The notes under the pieces are model-generated. The model ran no database searches. It was not told where the DNA came from and saw nothing but the letters and a program-made list of their open reading frames with translations. This document shows positions 24,351-33,408 of a stretch of DNA of 37,174 nt, piece by piece; positions within the stretch are counted from its first letter, which is position 1; the number at the start of each line of letters is the position of its first letter. Source of the DNA: Clostridiales bacterium (GTDB lineage Bacteria > Bacillota > Clostridia > Lachnospirales > Lachnospiraceae); contig JAATFT010000086.1 of assembly GCA_015655075.1 (NCBI GenBank), positions 1-37,174 on the forward strand, read 5' to 3'. The position numbers were made by a program, and so were the translations under genes.

Positions 24351-26159
24351 TTATTTGTCATCCAGTTTCAATACACTCATGAAAGCCTTCTGGGGTATCT
24401 CCACATTCCCTATCTGGCGCATACGTTTTTTGCCTTCTTTTTGCTTCTCCAGCAGTTTTCTCTTACGGCTGATATCGCCGCCGTAACATTTGGCAAGAAC
24501 GTCCTTGCGCATGGCCTTGACGGTTTCCCTGGCTATAATCTTGCTTCCTATGGCGGCCTGAATGGGTACTTCAAAGAGCTGCCTTGGAATTTCCTCCTTC
24601 AATTTTTCGCACATTTTTCTGCCCCGTTCATAGGCTGATTCCCCATGTACAATAAAGGATAAGGCATCCACTTCCTCCTTGTTGATGAGAATATCCAGCT
24701 TCACAAGTTCAGACGGTACATATCCCTTTATTTCATAATCCAAGGAGGCATAACCCCGGGATCTGGATTTAAGGGCGTCAAAAAAGTCATAAATGATTTC
24801 ATTTAAAGGAAGCTCATATTTTAATAAAGCCCTGGTGGCTTCCATATATTCCATTCCCAGGTAGGTTCCCCGGCGCTCCTGGCACAGATTCATAATGGCT
24901 CCCACAAATTCCGTAGTCACCATAATCTCCGCACTTGCCACAGGCTCCTCCATAAGCTGGATCTCCGAAGGGTCCGGTAAATTGGAAGGATTGGTAATTT
25001 CAATTATCTTTCCGTCGGTTTTATGGATCTTATAAACAACACCGGGAGCGGTGGTTACAATATCTAAATTATATTCTCTTTCCAGCCTTTCCTGAATGAT
25101 TTCAAGATGCAGCAGTCCTAAGAATCCGCAGCGGAATCCAAAGCCCAAGGCGGCGGAGGTTTCCGGTTCAAACTGCAGGGCGGCGTCGTTTAACTGAAGC
25201 TTCTCCAGGGCATCTCTTAAGTCCTGATACTTTGCCCCGTCTGCCGGGTACATACCGCAGTACACCATGGAATTGACCTTTTTATAGCCCGGCAGGGCCT
25301 GCTTACAGGGATTCTTGGCATCCGTCACCGTATCGCCTACGCGGGTGTCCCTGACATTTTTTAAGCTGGCTGTCAAATAGCCGACCATACCTGCAGTTAA
25401 TTCCTCGCAGGGGATAAATTGCCCCGCTCCAAAGGTCCCGATTTCAACTACCTCCGCCTGGGCGCCGGTAGCCATCATTTTTATTTCCGTTCCTTTAGAA
25501 ACCCTGCCCTCCATAATACGGCAGAATATAATTACCCCCTTATAGGAGTCATATTTGGAATCAAAGATCAGTGCCTGCAAGGGTGCACCGACCTCCCCCG
25601 CAGGCGGTGGTATTTTTGTTATAATCCGCTCTAATACCTCTTCTATATTAATACCCATTTTCGCAGATATTAAAGGGGCATCTCCTGCTTCCAGGCCGAT
25701 CACGTCTTCGATTTCGGCCTTAACCCGTTCCGGGTCGGCGCTTGGAAGGTCAATTTTGTTAATAACCGGAAGAATATCCAGATTATGTTCCAGCGCCAGA
25801 TATACATTGGCCAGTGTCTGGGCTTCAATCCCCTGGGCCGCGTCCACCACCAAAATGGCTCCTTCACAGGCGGCAAGGCTTCTGGATACTTCGTAGTTAA
25901 AGTCAACATGGCCTGGGGTATCAATCAGGTTAAAGATATACTCTTTCCCATCTTTTGCTTTGTAAACGGTACGTACCGCCTGTGCTTTTATGGTAATGCC
26001 CCGTTCCCGCTCCAGATCCATATTGTCCAGGACCTGGGTCTGCATTTCCCTGCTGGTTAGCAAGCCGGTTTTTTCTATGATACGGTCGGCTAAGGTAGAC
26101 TTTCCATGATCTATATGGGCAATTATGCAAAAATTACGAATTTTGCTTTGATTTATCAT
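24351..26159 (-). CDS. lepA: Elongation factor 4 (LepA)
   Basis: A 602-residue translational GTPase that back-translocates or remodels stalled ribosomes. GTPase motifs are AHIDHGKST (14-22), DTPGHVDF and NKIDLP; then domain II, III and V analogues and the LepA-specific C-terminal domain ending [18 protein letters not shown]. Length is normal. It has its own promoter just upstream (TTGTAT-N17-TATAAT) and GGAGG before the ATG. Confidence 0.98.
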   Translation of the reverse strand: MINQSKIRNFCIIAHIDHGKSTLADRIIEKTGLLTSREMQTQVLDNMDLERERGITIKAQAVRTVYKAKDGKEYIFNLIDTPGHVDFNYEVSRSLAACEGAILVVDAAQGIEAQTLANVYLALEHNLDILPVINKIDLPSADPERVKAEIEDVIGLEAGDAPLISAKMGINIEEVLERIITKIPPPAGEVGAPLQALIFDSKYDSYKGVIIFCRIMEGRVSKGTEIKMMATGAQAEVVEIGTFGAGQFIPCEELTAGMVGYLTASLKNVRDTRVGDTVTDAKNPCKQALPGYKKVNSMVYCGMYPADGAKYQDLRDALEKLQLNDAALQFEPETSAALGFGFRCGFLGLLHLEIIQERLEREYNLDIVTTAPGVVYKIHKTDGKIIEITNPSNLPDPSEIQLMEEPVASAEIMVTTEFVGAIMNLCQERRGTYLGMEYMEATRALLKYELPLNEIIYDFFDALKSRSRGYASLDYEIKGYVPSELVKLDILINKEEVDALSFIVHGESAYERGRKMCEKLKEEIPRQLFEVPIQAAIGSKIIARETVKAMRKDVLAKCYGGDISRKRKLLEKQKEGKKRMRQIGNVEIPQKAFMSVLKLDDK

Positions 26160-26199
26160 TTATTAATTCCTCCTGCACAGATGAGCTATTGTCTGTTGT

Positions 26200-26228
26200 A
26201 TTATAGCATAGACCTTGGCCGGATACAA
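26200..26228 (-). promoter_or_regulatory. Sigma-A promoter of lepA-hemW
   Basis: On minus: TTGTAT (26228-26223), 17 bases, TATAAT (26205-26200), about 45 bases before the lepA start. It separates lepA from the sugar genes upstream. Confidence 0.8.
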
Positions 26229-26317
26229 GAAAAAGCGTGGGACTTAACCGATAGCCGGCCGCCGGGCCCATACCGGCAAACACCCCGAAGACTGGCAACG
26301 TCTGTAAGGAAAAATTT

Positions 26318-26350
26318 TGCCGGGAAAAACAGCATATTCTTTTCCCGGCA
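26318..26350 (-). terminator. Terminator of the DUF4127-NanE transcript
   Basis: On minus: TGCCGGGAAAA pairs perfectly with TTTTCCCGGCA around an 11-base loop, and AAAATTTTT follows. It lies 14 bases after the stop codon and ends the sugar operon before lepA. Confidence 0.8.
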
Positions 26351-26364
26351 GTTTAACTAAGAAA

Positions 26365-28614
26365 TTATGAGATACCCTTAACATATCTTTTTGTGATTTC
26401 TCCCGGTCTTGTTATGGCGGAACCGATGACGGCCGCATGGACCTTTTCCTTCATGATCCGCTGCAGATCCTTAAGCTCCCAAATGCCGCCCTCCGCTATA
26501 AGGGGAACCGCTAGATTCTCTGCCAAACGTTTGATTAAATCGTGGTTTGGCAGGTTGGTTCCTTGTGTTTCCCGGGTATATCCGCATAATGTGGTTCCTA
26601 CCATATCAAAGCCTATTTCCTGGGCGTGCATTCCTTCTTCATAAGTGGCACAATCGGCCATGAATAATTGTTCAGGATACTTTTTACGAATCCGTCTAAA
26701 AAATTCATCCAGGGTCATTCCCCCCGGACGAAGCCGGTTGGTTGCATCCATGGCAATAATTTCCGGGCTCTCTTCCATTAATAAATCTACTTCCAGTTCC
26801 GTGGGAGTAATATATACGGGGGAATCTTCGTAATCCCGTTTATATAAAGCTATAACCGGCAAATCCACGGCTTTCCTGATTTCCTTTATATCCTCCGGCG
26901 TATTTGCCCGGATTCCCGCGGCGCCGCCTTCCTTTGCCGCCACAGCCATCCTAGCCATAATAAAGGAGCTATGCAGGGGCTCCTCTCCCAATGCCTGGCA
27001 GGACACAATCAAACCGCCTTTTATGCGGCTTAATACCTGTTCGTTTCTGCATATCTTTACCGCTTCATTTATTCTGTTTTTAACAAAGCTTTCCCCTTTT
27101 GCATCCGCTGCTGCGGATTTCTTATAAGAAGCTCTTAAGCCCACTTCAAACATTCTTCGCCAGGGCATCCATACTTTATCCAAGGAAATAAAATCCACGA
27201 TGGAGGATAGATATTGTTCCATAAACTGCTGCAGCTCTTTTCTTACCCTTTTACAGATTACACCGTCCTGCTCTTTAATATCAAAATAATTCATTCCATA
27301 TTTACTCAAATCTTTGGTAATGTTTTTTCTCACAACGGAGCAATAGCCCGCATCTTCGATATACCGTTCCACCAGAAAACCCATATGTCCCTTTGTCCTG
27401 CCGTAGTGAAAATAGTCCACTCCTTCCGCAATGGAGGTTCCCAGAGTATTGGCGGAGGTATTCCAGCCGGCATAACCCGCCACTTTATCCAGTAATTGAT
27501 TCTGGTTTAACAGCTGTATGAATAAAAGCTCCCCGCCGTTGCCATAGGCATTATCTCCTATGGTGACGATTTTGCCCTCATCCGTCCTTAACTTTATAAA
27601 ATCTATTAATTCCGGAAGGTTGCGCTCCATACTATACCCTTTTGACTTATAAGGCTGTTCCGCCGACTCTACTATTTTTTCGGAAGGCGCCGTAATCACC
27701 AGTATGATATCCGCATATTCATAAGAATCCGTCATCTGGCAGCCCGCGGAAAGTATCTGGTACCGGACGGTGGTTTCCAGAGAATTCCCCTCGTAGATGG
27801 GAAGGACCGATTTGGAGCCTTCGCTTGCATACTTTACGTAAATTTTAGGCTTCTTTTCCTTTATTTTATTAATCATTCTGGAAATCAGGGTAAGACCCAC
27901 CTCATCCGCTCCCGGATACATAAGAATCCGGTCGGATAAGCCTTCTTTGACAATCTTGGCTCTTACCTCCTCCTGATCCATAGCGGCATATCCATAGGGT
28001 GCGGAATCATCCTGAGGAATGACAAGGACGTCAATGAAATTCTGTTTTACGTAATTTATCATGGTATAGTTTAATTCCCGGTTGCATTCCCTTCTGACAA
28101 CATAATCATTTAACTTATCACAATCGATTTGCTTTAACAGGTAATCCAATTCTTCTCCGTTGCTGATTCCAAGACGGCTCTTGTGAACTGCCTCCCCTGC
28201 CATATGAATCAGCTTCCCGTATTGTTCATAATAATCCGGTTCTTCATCGTCGCTTGAATAATCCGGGCAGCGCATAATAACCTGAAAGGCATAAATGATC
28301 AGAGACGGGTTTATTTCTTTCAGGCTCTTTACCGTCACCGCCGGTTCTTTTAACTTATCCGCCCCGGTCTTATGAATCCTTGACGGTACCAGTCCGCCGT
28401 AAAGCATCATATCCACCGACAGTACCAGGCCGTACGCATCCTTGCATTCTTTCTTTAAAAATTCGGCAACCTTAAGTACGTCCGCCGCTTCCTTCTTATT
28501 ACCTAACTTCTTTGGCCTTACAATTTCTATGTCTTCATGTGCAAACAAACGGCAGGGAAAATTATAATTACATGGTCTCTCATCTAATGGGAGTAAAACT
28601 ATTTTCTTTTTCAT
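26365..28614 (-). CDS. Fusion of DUF4127 domain and N-acetylmannosamine-6-phosphate 2-epimerase (NanE)
   Basis: A single 749-residue frame. Residues 1 to about 515 are a DUF4127 protein: PLDERP (9-14), LSVDMMLYGGLVPSR, QDDSAPYG (201-208), GADEVGL and AGYAGWNTSANTLG. Residues about 528-749 are a complete NanE: GLIVSCQALGEEPLH, MAVAAKEGGAAGIRAN, VIALYKRDY with the catalytic Lys near 592, LEVDLLMEESPEIIAMD, MADCATYEEG, and IAEGGIW with the catalytic Glu near 708. NanE converts ManNAc-6-phosphate to GlcNAc-6-phosphate. The DUF4127 function is unknown to me. There is no start codon with ribosome site at the joint, so it is made as one chain. It ends the ABC transporter operon. AAAGG precedes the ATG. 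Confidence 0.87.
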   Translation of the reverse strand: MKKKIVLLPLDERPCNYNFPCRLFAHEDIEIVRPKKLGNKKEAADVLKVAEFLKKECKDAYGLVLSVDMMLYGGLVPSRIHKTGADKLKEPAVTVKSLKEINPSLIIYAFQVIMRCPDYSSDDEEPDYYEQYGKLIHMAGEAVHKSRLGISNGEELDYLLKQIDCDKLNDYVVRRECNRELNYTMINYVKQNFIDVLVIPQDDSAPYGYAAMDQEEVRAKIVKEGLSDRILMYPGADEVGLTLISRMINKIKEKKPKIYVKYASEGSKSVLPIYEGNSLETTVRYQILSAGCQMTDSYEYADIILVITAPSEKIVESAEQPYKSKGYSMERNLPELIDFIKLRTDEGKIVTIGDNAYGNGGELLFIQLLNQNQLLDKVAGYAGWNTSANTLGTSIAEGVDYFHYGRTKGHMGFLVERYIEDAGYCSVVRKNITKDLSKYGMNYFDIKEQDGVICKRVRKELQQFMEQYLSSIVDFISLDKVWMPWRRMFEVGLRASYKKSAAADAKGESFVKNRINEAVKICRNEQVLSRIKGGLIVSCQALGEEPLHSSFIMARMAVAAKEGGAAGIRANTPEDIKEIRKAVDLPVIALYKRDYEDSPVYITPTELEVDLLMEESPEIIAMDATNRLRPGGMTLDEFFRRIRKKYPEQLFMADCATYEEGMHAQEIGFDMVGTTLCGYTRETQGTNLPNHDLIKRLAENLAVPLIAEGGIWELKDLQRIMKEKVHAAVIGSAITRPGEITKRYVKGIS

Positions 28615-28630
28615 ATCCTTTACCTTTATC

Positions 28631-28846
28631 CTAATGATTCATTTCTTTATAGGCTCCTCTGTAAATTCTTACGGAACTAAAACCAAATTTACCATAGAAA
28701 CCTTTTAATATAGTCCAATCGATGCAGACACATTGTCTGCGCCGAGTTTTCTCAAATGGAGCGGCGACTGCTGTAACAGAAAATCCCCGTTTTCTTTTCC
28801 CCTGATGGATTTGGCAATTCCAATGGGGCCTCAGCTGTGTTTTTTC
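28631..28846 (-). pseudogene. GNAT acetyltransferase remnant, frameshifted
   Basis: In the 274-base gap between permease and fusion gene, one minus-strand frame reads KSIRGKENGDFLLQQ and HLRKLGADNVSASIGLY, and another reads GFYGKFGFSSVRIYRGAYKE. Together these resemble the acetyl-CoA loop (RGKGIG) and the C-terminal YEKFGF part of GNAT acetyltransferases. They are in different frames and no N-terminal half is visible, so this is a decayed fragment. Just upstream the permease stop is followed by AGTGTGTTT, similar to the ends of the 81-bp element at 10639-10719. Confidence 0.5.
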
Positions 28847-28888
28847 ACCTAAGCGTTTTAAACTAACCGGGCCGGTCAAAAACACACT

Positions 28889-29740
28889 CTAACCCTTAAC
28901 GGCACCGCTGACAGCTTCAATATAATTTTTCTGGCAGAGCAGGAAAACAATAATAATAGGTATAATGGATATTACGGTTCCGGCGGCAATATAACCGAAC
29001 TTATAATTAAAGGAACCGTTTAAATATTGCAGGGCGGTGGCCAGGGGATACTTTTCAGGGTCCTGCAATACGATAACGGGCCACAGGAATTCATTCCATC
29101 TGCTGATAAAATCAAATATAACAACGGTACTGACGGAGGGCAGAATGCCCGGCATCATAATTTTCCACCAGATTTTTCCTTCCCCTGCGCCGTCTATTCT
29201 CGCGGCCTCCACCAATTCCCCCGGTATACCCAGGTAGGACTGGCGTAACAGTATGATGCTGAACACTTTGACGGAACCGGGCAGGATAACGCCTGCTAAA
29301 TGATTCAGCAGATGCATTTTTGAAATAATAAGATAATTAATTATCATTCCCGCAGCCGCAGGTATAATCATGGAGGATATTAAGGCTCCCATGATTATCT
29401 TTTTCCCTTTAAAATCCATACAGGCCAGGGGATAGGCACACATGGCAGAGAATATCACATCCAGGGCAATGGAACTAACCGTTATAATTAACGTATTGGC
29501 TATATATTGGGGAACGGATAAAAATTCCATAACTCCAATATAGTTATCAAAGGTGGGTTGAAAATTAAAAAATCCCAAGTCGTATATATTCTTTCCGGTC
29601 TTAAAGGAGGTGGAGACCATCCATAAGAATGGCCCTGCACAGAAAACGGCAATTAAAATTAATATCAGGTATATGAAAAAGGTATTTGTAATTTTTTTAC
29701 GTAATCTTGCATTTTTATAGGAAGCAGCATTTTTACTCAC
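28889..29740 (-). CDS. Carbohydrate ABC transporter permease, MalG type
   Basis: A 283-residue membrane protein with six hydrophobic segments. The ATPase-contact (EAA) loop reads EAARIDGAGEGKIWWKIMMP, which is the signature of MalG/UgpE-type permeases. It pairs with the MalF-type permease whose stop it overlaps by 8 bases. The start is GTG (29738-29740) with GGAGG 11 bases upstream. The substrate is unknown; the NanE neighbour suggests an amino sugar or amino-sugar-containing glycan. Confidence 0.92.
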   Translation of the reverse strand: MSKNAASYKNARLRKKITNTFFIYLILILIAVFCAGPFLWMVSTSFKTGKNIYDLGFFNFQPTFDNYIGVMEFLSVPQYIANTLIITVSSIALDVIFSAMCAYPLACMDFKGKKIIMGALISSMIIPAAAGMIINYLIISKMHLLNHLAGVILPGSVKVFSIILLRQSYLGIPGELVEAARIDGAGEGKIWWKIMMPGILPSVSTVVIFDFISRWNEFLWPVIVLQDPEKYPLATALQYLNGSFNYKFGYIAAGTVISIIPIIIVFLLCQKNYIEAVSGAVKG

Positions 29741-30617
29741 TGTAGGTCATACCTCCTCCCTTTCTGCCGTATACAAAGACAACGATGCTCAACAGGGAAG
29801 TAACGGCTGCCTGAACTGCGCCGATAGCGGCGGAATAACCAAATTCAAAATCGGAAAAGGCTTTTACATAAGAATAATAATTAATCACTGTGGTTGCATC
29901 ATCCGGACCGCCTTTTGTCAGCACATACACAACATCAAAAACTCCCACTGCCGATATTACGGAATTCAGGGAGCAAAACCAGATATAGGGTTTCAATAAA
30001 GGCATTTTAATCTTAAATAACGCCTGCCAGGAATTGGCGCCGTCCACAATCGCCGCTTCCTCCAGCTCCTTCGGCACGGACTGAAGCCCTGCCAGATAAA
30101 GCATCATGTAATATCCCAGCCCCTGCCAGATTGTTATGAACATGATACAGAGCATAGCCGTTTTCCCATCGCTTAAAAAACCAACGGGAGTTTTTATGAG
30201 ACCCGCATCCATCAGTACCGTATTGATAACTCCGCTTGGGTCAAAAAGGAACCCCCACATAATGGACACGGCAACCATGGAGGTGATTACCGGAATATAG
30301 AATAAAGTACGGAATAAAGAAATACCCGGAAGCTTTTTATTGACCAGTATGGCTAAAAATATGGACAGCATCTGAATTACGGGTACAACCGCTACAAATA
30401 AAACGGAATTCATTATTGAAATACGAAATCTGCTGTCGCCAAAGGCCCGGATAAAATTGCCTAAACCGATAAATTTTGTTCTGCCTAAGACAGAATAATC
30501 AAAAAACATAAGGGGAAGGCTTCCGATAATCGGGACAAAAACAAACATAACGATCATGATAATAGCCGGAGTCATAAACAGATACGCTTTTATGGTTTGC
30601 CTGGTTTTTATTTTCAT
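29733..30617 (-). CDS. Carbohydrate ABC transporter permease, MalF type
   Basis: A 294-residue inner-membrane permease with about six hydrophobic segments. The EAA loop reads EEAAIVDGANSWQALFKIKMP. It belongs with the MalG-type permease and the solute-binding lipoprotein in one uptake system. The ATG at 30615-30617 follows AAGGAG; the frame also extends two codons to a TTG. No ATP-binding subunit is encoded nearby, so a shared MsmX/UgpC-type ATPase is expected elsewhere in the genome. Confidence 0.92.
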   Translation of the reverse strand: MKIKTRQTIKAYLFMTPAIIMIVMFVFVPIIGSLPLMFFDYSVLGRTKFIGLGNFIRAFGDSRFRISIMNSVLFVAVVPVIQMLSIFLAILVNKKLPGISLFRTLFYIPVITSMVAVSIMWGFLFDPSGVINTVLMDAGLIKTPVGFLSDGKTAMLCIMFITIWQGLGYYMMLYLAGLQSVPKELEEAAIVDGANSWQALFKIKMPLLKPYIWFCSLNSVISAVGVFDVVYVLTKGGPDDATTVINYYSYVKAFSDFEFGYSAAIGAVQAAVTSLLSIVVFVYGRKGGGMTYSE

Positions 30618-30790
30618 AAACAACTCCTTAACGAAATACTGCTGCAGGATTTACTTTTTACGAACGCCGGAATCTGCAGCATGCTATCTTTTTATTTGAA
30701 TTACAGGGCTGCTTTTCAAACAGATAATCTCTCCAAAAGTGGGCGTCCCTTTTAAAAAAGTTAACTTACTGTTTAAAGCAGCCGCCGGTA

Positions 30791-32134
30791 TTATTTATTT
30801 AGAATATCGTTAACGGCAGCTTCTTCCTTGTCTAAGGCGGCCTGAATATCCTTGCCGCTGGTGATAGCCGCTTCATAAACCTTGTTTACTTCCGTCTGGA
30901 TATCTCCCTGGCCTTCCACACCCAGAGAATAGTCCTTAGAGGTTACGCTTACCTCAACAGACATGGCTCTTGCCAGACCTTCTAAGGAGGCCTGGTCAGA
31001 AATAAAATAGGAATCTTCACTTGCTTTTGCAGTGGAAGGGAAGATGGCGACTTCCTTACAGAAGGCCAGCTGGCTGTCGTCATTGGTTATGTAAGAAGCA
31101 AACTTAATAGCGGCTCCATGGTTTTTGCTTGCCTCTGGCACCACAACATTCATAAGTGCATTACGGCTTAAACCTATGCTGCCGGTAAGAGGTTTTGCAA
31201 TTCCGATTTTTTCATATACGTCCGGGGCCTCATCCTTAATTCGGGATAAGGAGGAGCCGGAAGAACTTATAATTGCAAGTTTGCCCGTTTCAAATAATTT
31301 CAGTTCGTTATCCCACTCCCCCCAGTTTGTCTTAGGAAGGTAATCGGAATCCGTCATAGTTTTAAAGGATTCCAAAAGTTTCACCGTATCGGGAATATTA
31401 AACACGGCCGCGGTATTATCATCGTTCAAAATCGGTATGCCTTCTTCTACCAGGAGATTAAAAAATTCCGGCGGATTGTAAAGGTAGGCGCCTGTTTTCT
31501 CCTTCATGGTTTTAGCCATATCAAAGGCATCCTGATAGTTAGTAGGAATTTCTGTAATCCCCGCCTGTTCAAATAAATCCTTATTATATATCATAATATT
31601 GGGGGAGGCATACCAGGGAAACGCATATACACTGTCGCCGATTCTGGTGGAATCATAAAGACTCTTTACATAAATACTTTTTTGTTCCTGTGTGGCTTCT
31701 GCTTCTAAATCCACCAGGGCGTCTTTTCCGGCAAGAGTGAGCGCAAACTGGGTATTTAAATTAACAACATCCGGCGATTTTCCTCCGGCTACGGCTGTAA
31801 CCAGCTTTTCCTGAACGGCCTCATAGGGTAAATCGGTCCATTTTACCGTAACCCCCGGATTGGCCGCCTCATAATCCGCTATCAATTTGTTAAAGAAATC
31901 GGTAAAGGTGGGCTGAAGGGATATGGTCCAGAACTCAAGGGATACCGGTTCGCCGGATCCCGCCGGATCGGCCCCGTCAGAAGATCCGTCCGTTTTTGTT
32001 TGTGCGGCAGTATTGGCAGAAGTATTGCCCGTGGCATCCTTTTGTGCGTCATTTGTCGTCTTGCTGCTTTTGCAGCCAGATAACATTCCCATAGCAAGTG
32101 TTAAAACAAGTAACAAACCAATTACTTTTTTCAT
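30791..32134 (-). CDS. Carbohydrate ABC transporter solute-binding lipoprotein
   Basis: A 447-residue family 1 extracellular solute-binding protein. The signal peptide ends in the lipobox LSGC with lipid-carrying Cys21; a Ser/Thr/Asp-rich linker follows to about 65. The mature part starts SLEFWTISLQPTFTDFFNKL and has the usual two-lobe pattern with VTAVAGGKSPDVV. It catches the sugar outside the membrane for the two permeases. It is the first gene of the minus-strand operon and has its own promoter with a leader of about 105 bases. ATAGGAGG precedes the ATG. Confidence 0.92.
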   Translation of the reverse strand: MKKVIGLLLVLTLAMGMLSGCKSSKTTNDAQKDATGNTSANTAAQTKTDGSSDGADPAGSGEPVSLEFWTISLQPTFTDFFNKLIADYEAANPGVTVKWTDLPYEAVQEKLVTAVAGGKSPDVVNLNTQFALTLAGKDALVDLEAEATQEQKSIYVKSLYDSTRIGDSVYAFPWYASPNIMIYNKDLFEQAGITEIPTNYQDAFDMAKTMKEKTGAYLYNPPEFFNLLVEEGIPILNDDNTAAVFNIPDTVKLLESFKTMTDSDYLPKTNWGEWDNELKLFETGKLAIISSSGSSLSRIKDEAPDVYEKIGIAKPLTGSIGLSRNALMNVVVPEASKNHGAAIKFASYITNDDSQLAFCKEVAIFPSTAKASEDSYFISDQASLEGLARAMSVEVSVTSKDYSLGVEGQGDIQTEVNKVYEAAITSGKDIQAALDKEEAAVNDILNK

Positions 32135-32247
32135 TAAAATTTCCTCCTATAATATAAAATAGCAAAAATAATTTATAAACAAGCAGGCCCCTTTGCCATG
32201 CAATGCTATCCGGCAAACATTTGGTTATTTGACTTCCAAACAATTGA

Positions 32248-32276
32248 ATTATAACAACTGCTTTTTCGTTTTACAA
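32248..32276 (-). promoter_or_regulatory. Promoter of the sugar transporter operon
   Basis: On minus: TTGTAA (32276-32271), 17 bases, TATAAT (32253-32248). Upstream of it on plus are two direct GAAAGTAG copies (32294-32301 and 32334-32341), 40 bases apart, which may be regulator sites. Confidence 0.75.
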
Positions 32277-32383
32277 TAATTCGGCCTTATTTAGAAAGTA
32301 GTTACATAATTCACGGCAATTTATTGTTTTTGTGAAAGTAGATTCAAATTTGGACCAAAACCTGTCTTTCCTTAAGAGATCTA

Positions 32384-32412
32384 TTGCATTCATAAATTGA
32401 TGTGTGTATAAT
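32384..32412 (+). promoter_or_regulatory. Promoter of the RpiR-type regulator
   Basis: TTGCAT (32384-32389), 17 bases, TATAAT (32407-32412). It is divergent from the transporter promoter; about 110 bases separate the two -35 boxes, enough for shared control by the regulator. Confidence 0.78.
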
Positions 32413-32497
32413 TTGGATAAAATATAAGGGTAGCTCTGTTTTTTTTGCGGTTAGGGGTGTAATTTTACAACAGCCTCATGCAAGGAGTGTAAAAAAA

Positions 32498-33328
32498 ATG
32501 AATTATGCGGACGGGGAAGTAAAACAGAAAATACGGAGAGTATACGATAACCTGACGCCGGTTGAGAAAAGTGTAGCTGACTTTTTCCTGATTAACACAA
32601 AACAAATGGACTTTAATTCCAAAAAGCTTTCCAAGCTATTATATGTCTCTGAAGCCACGTTATCAAGGTTTTCAAAAAAATGCGGCTATAAAGGCTACCG
32701 GGAGCTCATCTACGTGTATAGAAAGGATTTAGCCGGATGTGTGAAAGAAAAAGATATCAGTACCTTGTCTGCAAGAGTTCGCGACGCTTATTTAAAGCTC
32801 CTGGAAGAAAGTTACGATTTGCTGGACGAAGTACAGATGAAACGTCTGGCTAATCTTATCAATCAATGCCGGCGGGTCTGTGTCTACGGTATGGGAAGCT
32901 CCGGATTTGCAGCCAACGAATTCAAGCTTCGCTTTATGCGCACCGGATTATATGTGGAGGCGATTACCGATTCCCAAATCATACAGATGAATTCTGCGCT
33001 GGTAAACGAAGAAAACCTGGTAATAGGCATTTCCCTAAGCGGCAAAACAAAGGAAATCCTCTCGGGAATACGTCTGGCAAAGGAGAATAATGCCAAAGTT
33101 GTATTAATAACGGCAAATGAAAATGTAAAAGAAAAAGAATATTGTGATGAAGTAGTCTATGTGGCCATGATGAAAGATTTAGACGGCGGAACCATGATTT
33201 CCCCCCAGTTTCCGGTCCTGGTCATGATTGACATTTTTTACACCTATTATTTTGAAAATAATTCCTACTTTAAAGCAAAAAAACATAGAGAAACCCTATC
33301 TGCATTACATGAAATTCAAAAAAGCTAA
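32498..33328 (+). CDS. RpiR-family transcriptional regulator (HTH plus SIS domain)
   Basis: A 276-residue sugar-responsive regulator. The N-terminal HTH_6 domain contains NSKKLSKLLYVSEATLSRFS and KKCGYKGYREL; the C-terminal SIS sugar-phosphate domain contains VYGMGSSGFAANEFKLRF and VIGISLSGKTKEI. RpiR proteins sense phosphosugars, so the pathway intermediate ManNAc-6-phosphate is a plausible ligand. The frame is open upstream to 32402, but AAGGAG lies before the ATG at 32498-32500. It is divergent from the transporter operon and followed by the ROK kinase. Confidence 0.9.
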   Translation: MNYADGEVKQKIRRVYDNLTPVEKSVADFFLINTKQMDFNSKKLSKLLYVSEATLSRFSKKCGYKGYRELIYVYRKDLAGCVKEKDISTLSARVRDAYLKLLEESYDLLDEVQMKRLANLINQCRRVCVYGMGSSGFAANEFKLRFMRTGLYVEAITDSQIIQMNSALVNEENLVIGISLSGKTKEILSGIRLAKENNAKVVLITANENVKEKEYCDEVVYVAMMKDLDGGTMISPQFPVLVMIDIFYTYYFENNSYFKAKKHRETLSALHEIQKS

Positions 33329-33339
33329 GGAAAAGAGTA

Positions 33340-33364
33340 AAAGAAACCGCGATGCGGTTTCTTT
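33340..33364 (+). terminator. Hairpin between the RpiR gene and the ROK gene
   Basis: AAAGAAACCGC, loop GAT, GCGGTTTCTTT: a perfect 11-bp stem 12 bases after the RpiR stop. The T residues lie in the stem, with no tail after it, so it may reduce rather than stop transcription into the kinase gene. Confidence 0.5.
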
Positions 33365-33408
33365 CATCAGATTTTGTGCCGCCATGAGCGGCGGAATGAG
33401 AGGTAATT

